From assembly GCA_002402905.1 (NCBI GenBank), contig DHGT01000025.1:21955-30267 (forward strand): a stretch of 8,313 bases of DNA, in the 5' to 3' direction. The translations under genes and the position numbers were made by a program. Below are positions 5,589 through 8,313 of the stretch, one piece after another. The stretch comes from Desulfatitalea sp. UBA4791. Lineage in GTDB: Bacteria; Desulfobacterota; Desulfobacteria; Desulfobacterales; Desulfosarcinaceae. The notes beneath the pieces are model-generated. The model worked only from the letters and a program-made list of their open reading frames with translations. It ran no database searches and was not told the origin of the DNA. The first letter of the stretch is position 1; each line of letters opens with the position of its first letter.

Positions 5589-6375
5589 CTACGCCGTTAT
5601 TCGGCAGAATTTGTCTCGATATGCCCTGGGCGACAATCCCATCTCCCGCTTGAACAATCTTCTGAAGGTACTGCTGTCTTCATATCCGATGCGATAGGTG
5701 ATCTCGTTGACGCTCTCCTGGGTGGTTTCCAGCTTCTCCTTGGCCGCTTCGAGGCGCACATTCTGCAGATAGACCAGAGGGGTGGCGCCGGTGGCTTTTC
5801 TGAAACGCCGTTTGAAGTGGCGCGGACTGATACCCACCTGTTGGGCCATGGCATCGATGGAGATATTTTGGGCGTAATTGGCTTCCATCCATTGCTGCGC
5901 GGCGAGCACCTTTTCGTCGCCGTGATCTTTGCGTGACCTGAAAATCACGTAAGGCGCCTGGCTCTCCCGGTTGGGGTCGACCAGAAAGGCCTTGGCGCAT
6001 ACCGTGGCGAGCGCCTTGCCGCCGAACCGCTCGATGAGGTACAGGGCGAGGTTGAAAATGGCCTCGGTCCAACAGCCAGTCGATGACGGCGTCGATCCCC
6101 GGGGCCGCGATATGGCCCATCTCGCAAAAAGCCGGCAGAAAAATCATATCCATGGCACCGCTGTCGGCCATGGCCCGGTCGGGCTGGATATGGATGTTGC
6201 CGCTGGCCCGCACGCATCGGCCGCCCACACTCACGATCTGGGTCGCGAACAGGGGGGACGCAGCGGTGTCGTCCAGGGCACGCTGCCATAGATTGGCAAT
6301 GCTGAAGGCATCGACCAGGTTGTTGATACTCGAAAACAGGCAACCATCGATGGCCACGAAGGTCATTGTTTTCAT
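5589..6375 (-). pseudogene. GlxA/FtrA-type AraC-family regulator (DJ-1/PfpI-like + HTH), internally deleted and frameshifted
   Basis: Two reading frames make one family product. The 5' part starts MKTMTFVAIDGCLFSSINNL at 6375 (AGAGG 5 nt before the ATG; a GTG at 6379-6381 is also possible) and runs through IFLPAFCEMGHIAAPGIDAV to IDWLL near 6070. From about 6068 the sense shifts to another frame: TEAIFNLALYLIERFGGKAL, then AKAFLVDPNRESQAPY, then a complete AraC HTH domain (ISIDAMAQQVGISPRHFKRR and YRIGYEDSSTFRRLFKREMG) to the TAG at 5589. Intact relatives have roughly 60 residues between the WLL and the LALYLIERFG blocks, including the Cys-containing elbow of the DJ-1 domain. These are missing, so a deletion of about 190 nt, not a multiple of three, is inferred. 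A GTG at 5946-5948 could still yield a 119-aa HTH-only protein. A misassembly could mimic this. Confidence 0.82.
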
Positions 6376-6393
6376 GAACACCTCTACCTGGAA

Positions 6394-6406
6394 TGCCCGT
6401 CGGGCA
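6394..6406. promoter_or_regulatory. Palindrome TGCCCG-T-CGGGCA
   Basis: A perfect 6-bp inverted repeat around one base, 19-31 nt upstream of the pseudogene's start codon. It could be an operator, or a hairpin in the leader RNA. Nothing identifies the binding protein. Confidence 0.3.
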
Positions 6407-6426
6407 CTCGACCATCATGTCCCTAT

Positions 6427-6441
6427 TGGAACGTTTTTTGT
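6427..6441 (+). promoter_or_regulatory. Possible sigma-54 promoter upstream of the FMN protein
   Basis: TGGAACG-TTTT-TTGT compares with the -24/-12 consensus TGGCACG-N4-TTGC. The GG and the TTG are correctly spaced, but the final C of the -12 GC is T, and A replaces C in the -24 box. It points at the gene starting at 6576 and would leave a leader of about 120 nt. No sigma-54 activator is encoded in the window, so this is only a candidate. Confidence 0.25.
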
Positions 6442-6485
6442 CATTTATGCCACTTGCCTTTTTCTGGCACATGGTATTTGGTAAA

Positions 6486-6500
6486 TCAAGAAAATCTTGA
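6486..6500. promoter_or_regulatory. Palindrome TCAAGA-AAA-TCTTGA overlapping a -35-like TTGACG
   Basis: A perfect 6-bp inverted repeat in the divergent region, 76-90 nt before the plus-strand start codon at 6576. Its right arm runs into TTGACG (6497-6502), a good -35 match, though the downstream -10 (CCATAC region, 6522-6527) is weak and a little far. A second, looser inverted pair, TGCCA (6448-6452) and TGGCA (6465-6469), lies just upstream. These are plausible operator sites for a regulator of one or both divergent genes. Confidence 0.4.
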
Positions 6501-6575
6501 CGGCACCGGCTTTTTACGACGCCATACCATCTTGGGACGCACGCTTTTTTTACCGAACCTTCAAAGGGGGCATCA

Positions 6576-7550
6576 ATGAAAACACGCATCACCGAGCTTT
6601 TCGGCATCCAACATCCGATCATTCAGGGCGGCATGCACTTTGTCGGATTTGCGGAACTGGCCGCGGCCGTTTCCAATGCCGGCGGATTGGGCATCATCAC
6701 CGCGTTGACCCAGAAGACAGCGGCGGACCTGGCCAAAGAGATCGCACGCTGCCGCGAGATGACCGACAAGCCGTTCGGCGTCAACCTGACCTTCCTTCCC
6801 ACCGTTCAAGCGCCCGACTACCCGGCCTACATCAGCGCCATCATCGAAGGGGGGGTCAAGATCGTGGAGACCGCCGGCCGCAATCCCCAGGAACACCTGC
6901 CGCAGCTCAAGGCGGCGGGCATCAAGGTGATCCATAAGTGCACATCGGTGCGCCACTCCCTGAAGGCCGAGGCGATCGGATGCGACGCCGTGTCGGTGGA
7001 CGGGTTCGAGTGCGGCGGCCACCCCGGCGAAGACGACATTCCCAACATGATCCTGCTGCCCCGGGCGGCCGAGGAGCTGAAGATCCCCTTTGTCGCTTCC
7101 GGCGGCATGGCCGACGCACGCAGCCTGGTCGCCTCCCTGGCCCTGGGCGCGGATGGCATCAACATGGGAACCCGCTTCATCGCCACCCAAGAGGCGCCGG
7201 TGCACGAAAACGTGAAACGCGCCATCGTGGCCGCCAGCGAACTCGACACGCGCCTGGTCATGCGGCCGCTGCGCAACACCGAGCGGGTGCTGGTCAACCC
7301 GGCCGTGGAACGGCTCCTGGAAAAAGAGGCCTCCCTCGGCCAGAACATCAAATTCGAGGACATCATCGAAGAGGTGGCCGGCGTCTATCCCAAGATCATG
7401 AAAGAGGGCAAGACCGATGCGGGCGTCTGGTCGTGCGGCATGGTGGCCGGCCTGATCCACGACATCCCCAGTTGCAGGGAACTCATCGATCGGATCATGT
7501 CCGACGCCGAGGCGATCATCCGCCAACGCCTGACAGGGATGCTGGGTTGA
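6576..7550 (+). CDS. Nitronate monooxygenase / FabK-like FMN-binding TIM-barrel protein
   Basis: 324 aa, ATG with AAAGGGGG 6-7 nt upstream. The chain is a full-length NPD (2-nitropropane dioxygenase-like) protein: ITELFGIQHPIIQGGM at the N-terminus, SNAGGLGIITAL at 33-44, PFGVNLTFLP at 66-75, DGFECGGHPGEDDIP at 142-156 with the conserved GGH (His149), VASGGMADARSLVASLALGA at 173-192, and MGTRFIATQEAPVH at 197-210. The SGG and MGTRF segments bind the FMN phosphate. Family members oxidise nitronates with oxygen or reduce enoyl-ACP with NAD(P)H (FabK); the sequence alone does not separate these, and oxygen use would be odd in a strict anaerobe. With acyl-CoA enzymes nearby, a reductase or desaturase-like role on a thioester is possible (inference). 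It diverges from the GlxA-type pseudogene across a 200-nt palindrome-rich region and is followed by a repeat-rich spacer. Confidence 0.9.
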   Translation: MKTRITELFGIQHPIIQGGMHFVGFAELAAAVSNAGGLGIITALTQKTAADLAKEIARCREMTDKPFGVNLTFLPTVQAPDYPAYISAIIEGGVKIVETAGRNPQEHLPQLKAAGIKVIHKCTSVRHSLKAEAIGCDAVSVDGFECGGHPGEDDIPNMILLPRAAEELKIPFVASGGMADARSLVASLALGADGINMGTRFIATQEAPVHENVKRAIVAASELDTRLVMRPLRNTERVLVNPAVERLLEKEASLGQNIKFEDIIEEVAGVYPKIMKEGKTDAGVWSCGMVAGLIHDIPSCRELIDRIMSDAEAIIRQRLTGMLG

Positions 7551-7584
7551 AACCAAGGTCGTTCAGGCATCGCGGTGCGTTCAC

Positions 7585-7605
7585 GGGCGGGCATAAAGCC
7601 CGCCC
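7585..7605. terminator. Perfect GC-rich hairpin GGGCGGGC-ATAAA-GCCCGCCC, possible terminator
   Basis: An 8-bp perfect stem with a 5-nt loop, beginning 34 nt after the stop of the FMN protein gene. It is well placed to end or protect that transcript. No T-run follows (CTGACACTT), so it is not a standard intrinsic terminator. It may instead be part of a GC-rich dispersed repeat. Confidence 0.45.
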
Positions 7606-7616
7606 CTGACACTTCC

Positions 7617-7664
7617 GAGTACGAGAACGAGTACGAGTACGAGCAAGAGAACGAGTACGACTGC
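7617..7664 (+). repeat. GAGTAC-type hexamer tandem array
   Basis: Eight consecutive 6-nt units: GAGTAC, GAGAAC, GAGTAC, GAGTAC, GAGCAA, GAGAAC, GAGTAC and a diverging GACTGC. It is non-coding by position, lying between the stop at 7550 and the start at 7781. It differs in unit length and core from the AAGT repeats 45 nt downstream. Confidence 0.85.
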
Positions 7665-7708
7665 AGCGGCACGACATCCGTTTGGTTATCGCTTTTAAAT
7701 AGACAGGA

Positions 7709-7747
7709 TACCTTCACTTAAAACTTTACACTTAACGCTTTAAACTT
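7709..7747 (-). repeat. AAGT-heptad repeat, copy 4
   Basis: On the minus strand the sequence reads AAGTTTA, AAGCGTT, AAGTGTA, AAGTTTT, then AAGTGAAGGTA. There are four units (one with AAGC) plus the common end in 7-nt register. A weaker fifth unit, GAATTTG, may precede it (7748-7754). It ends 34 nt before the molybdopterin oxidoreductase start, so it lies in that gene's promoter or leader. Confidence 0.83.
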
Positions 7748-7780
7748 CAAATTCCGGCAAAGCCGGTTCGAGGAGGCCCC

Positions 7781-8313
7781 ATGTCCCAATGGCACAAAAC
7801 CGGATGCGTCCTGTGCGCCCAGAATTGCGGGCTGGAAGTCCGCGTGGAAAACGGCCGCATGGTCCAGGTGCGCCCGGACAAGGAGAATCCCCGCAGCCAG
7901 GGCTATGCCTGCCGCAAGGGATTGAACGTGATTTACCATCAGTACCCGGCCGACCGGCTGACCGAACCGCTCAAACGCCAGGGCAAGGATTTCGAGCCCA
8001 TCTCCTGGGATCAGGCCATCGACGAAATCGCCGACCGGCTGAAAACCCTGGTGGACCGCCACGGCCCACGCTGTCTGGCCTACATGGGGGCCAGCGCCCA
8101 GGGCGGCCACAGCGAAGCCACCTTCGGCATATCGATTCTCAGGGCCCTGGGTTCCCAGTATCTCTACTCCTCGGCCGGCCAGGAGTTCAGCGGCATCTTC
8201 TGGGTCAACGGGCGCATGATCGGCAAGCAGTACCTCATGGTGATCCCCGACGAACACGAGGCGGAGATGTTGGTGGCCTGGGGCTGGAACGGCATGCAGA
8301 GCCACCAGATTCC
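7781..8313 (+). CDS. Molybdopterin oxidoreductase (DMSO reductase superfamily) with 4Fe-4S motif, partial
   Basis: 177 complete codons are visible, from the ATG at 7781 with AGGAGG (7771-7776) 4 nt upstream; the 3' part is off the window. The N-terminus carries the 4Fe-4S motif C9-x2-C12-x3-C16-x27-C44 (TGCVLCAQNCGLEV and ACRKGLN), followed by DRLTEPLKRQGKDFEPISWD, the standard entry into the molybdopterin-binding region of the superfamily (formate dehydrogenase, nitrate reductase and acetylene hydratase relatives). No Tat (RR) signal precedes the cluster, so the enzyme should be cytoplasmic. The region where the Mo/W-ligating Cys, Sec or Ser is normally found reads YLYSSAGQEFSGIFWVNGRM (128-146, no Cys or Sec), suggesting a divergent subgroup. 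Its substrate cannot be predicted from this fragment. It is separated from the FMN protein by 230 nt of repeats, so co-transcription is uncertain. Confidence 0.9.
   Translation, partial: MSQWHKTGCVLCAQNCGLEVRVENGRMVQVRPDKENPRSQGYACRKGLNVIYHQYPADRLTEPLKRQGKDFEPISWDQAIDEIADRLKTLVDRHGPRCLAYMGASAQGGHSEATFGISILRALGSQYLYSSAGQEFSGIFWVNGRMIGKQYLMVIPDEHEAEMLVAWGWNGMQSHQI

Noticed and set aside
4686..5936. A 416-codon plus-strand frame opposite the dehydrogenase and regulator
   Set aside because: It spans two minus-strand genes and the gap between them, with no recognisable domain and antisense-type composition.
6465..6481. TGGCACATGGTATTTGG as a sigma-54 promoter
   Set aside because: The TGGCAC is perfect, but the TTG is 2 nt too far, so the required GG-N10-GC spacing fails.
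7617..7747. CRISPR array
   Set aside because: The units are 6-7 nt and contiguous. There are no 25-37 nt repeats with regular spacers and no cas genes.
7385..8305. Minus-strand frames across the hexamer array and the molybdopterin gene
   Set aside because: The Ser-Tyr-rich stretch is only the translation of the GAGTAC array, and the longer frame (7718-8305) is antisense to a clear molybdopterin oxidoreductase.

Overview
The window is high-GC DNA with tightly packed genes on both strands. It looks like a chromosomal segment of an anaerobic Desulfobacteria-type (deltaproteobacterial) organism. That placement is an inference. It rests on the mix of unusual acyl-CoA enzymes, a cytoplasmic molybdopterin oxidoreductase, the familiar 'CGTCATgCCGG...CCGGgATGACG' dispersed repeat and low-complexity intergenic repeats. 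No marker gene in the window fixes the taxonomy.

Left third (1-3692, all minus strand): a three-gene acyl-CoA unit, read right to left. It comprises a TetR-family regulator (3066-3692), a fused MaoC-type enoyl-CoA hydratase 2 / short-chain 3-hydroxyacyl-CoA dehydrogenase (1209-2972), and a protein of the HMG-CoA synthase / KAS III (thiolase) fold whose C-terminal zinc-ribbon (DUF35-type) domain runs off the left edge (1-1124). Together they could hydrate an enoyl-CoA, oxidise the resulting hydroxyacyl-CoA and then make or break a C-C bond. The thiolase-fold member lacks the classical catalytic residues, so the last step is uncertain. A good promoter (TTGACA, 17-18 nt spacer, TAGATT) with a TCCATC-N4-GATGGA palindrome at the expected start point lies at 3889-3936. 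A REP/MITE-like element (3723-3838) sits between it and the tetR start codon.

Middle (3948-6381): a plus-strand YhhN-family (lysoplasmalogenase-like) membrane protein, apparently missing its first membrane segment and ATG start. It converges on a minus-strand D-2-hydroxyacid dehydrogenase (4617-5567). Just upstream of the dehydrogenase, on the same strand, is a decayed GlxA/FtrA-type AraC-family regulator with an internal deletion and a frame change, annotated as a pseudogene (5589-6375).

Right (6376-8313, plus strand): a 200-nt divergent regulatory region with several palindromes and a sigma-54-like site, an FMN-dependent nitronate monooxygenase/FabK-like protein (6576-7550), a repeat-rich spacer, and the first 177 codons of a molybdopterin oxidoreductase with an N-terminal 4Fe-4S motif (7781-end).

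The most striking unexplained structure is a family of four intergenic repeats (1144-1180, 3021-3063, 4559-4597, 7709-7747). Each is exactly four AAGT-headed units of 7 nt (8 nt in one copy) followed by the same end, AAGTGAAGG. A separate hexamer array based on GAGTAC lies at 7617-7664.
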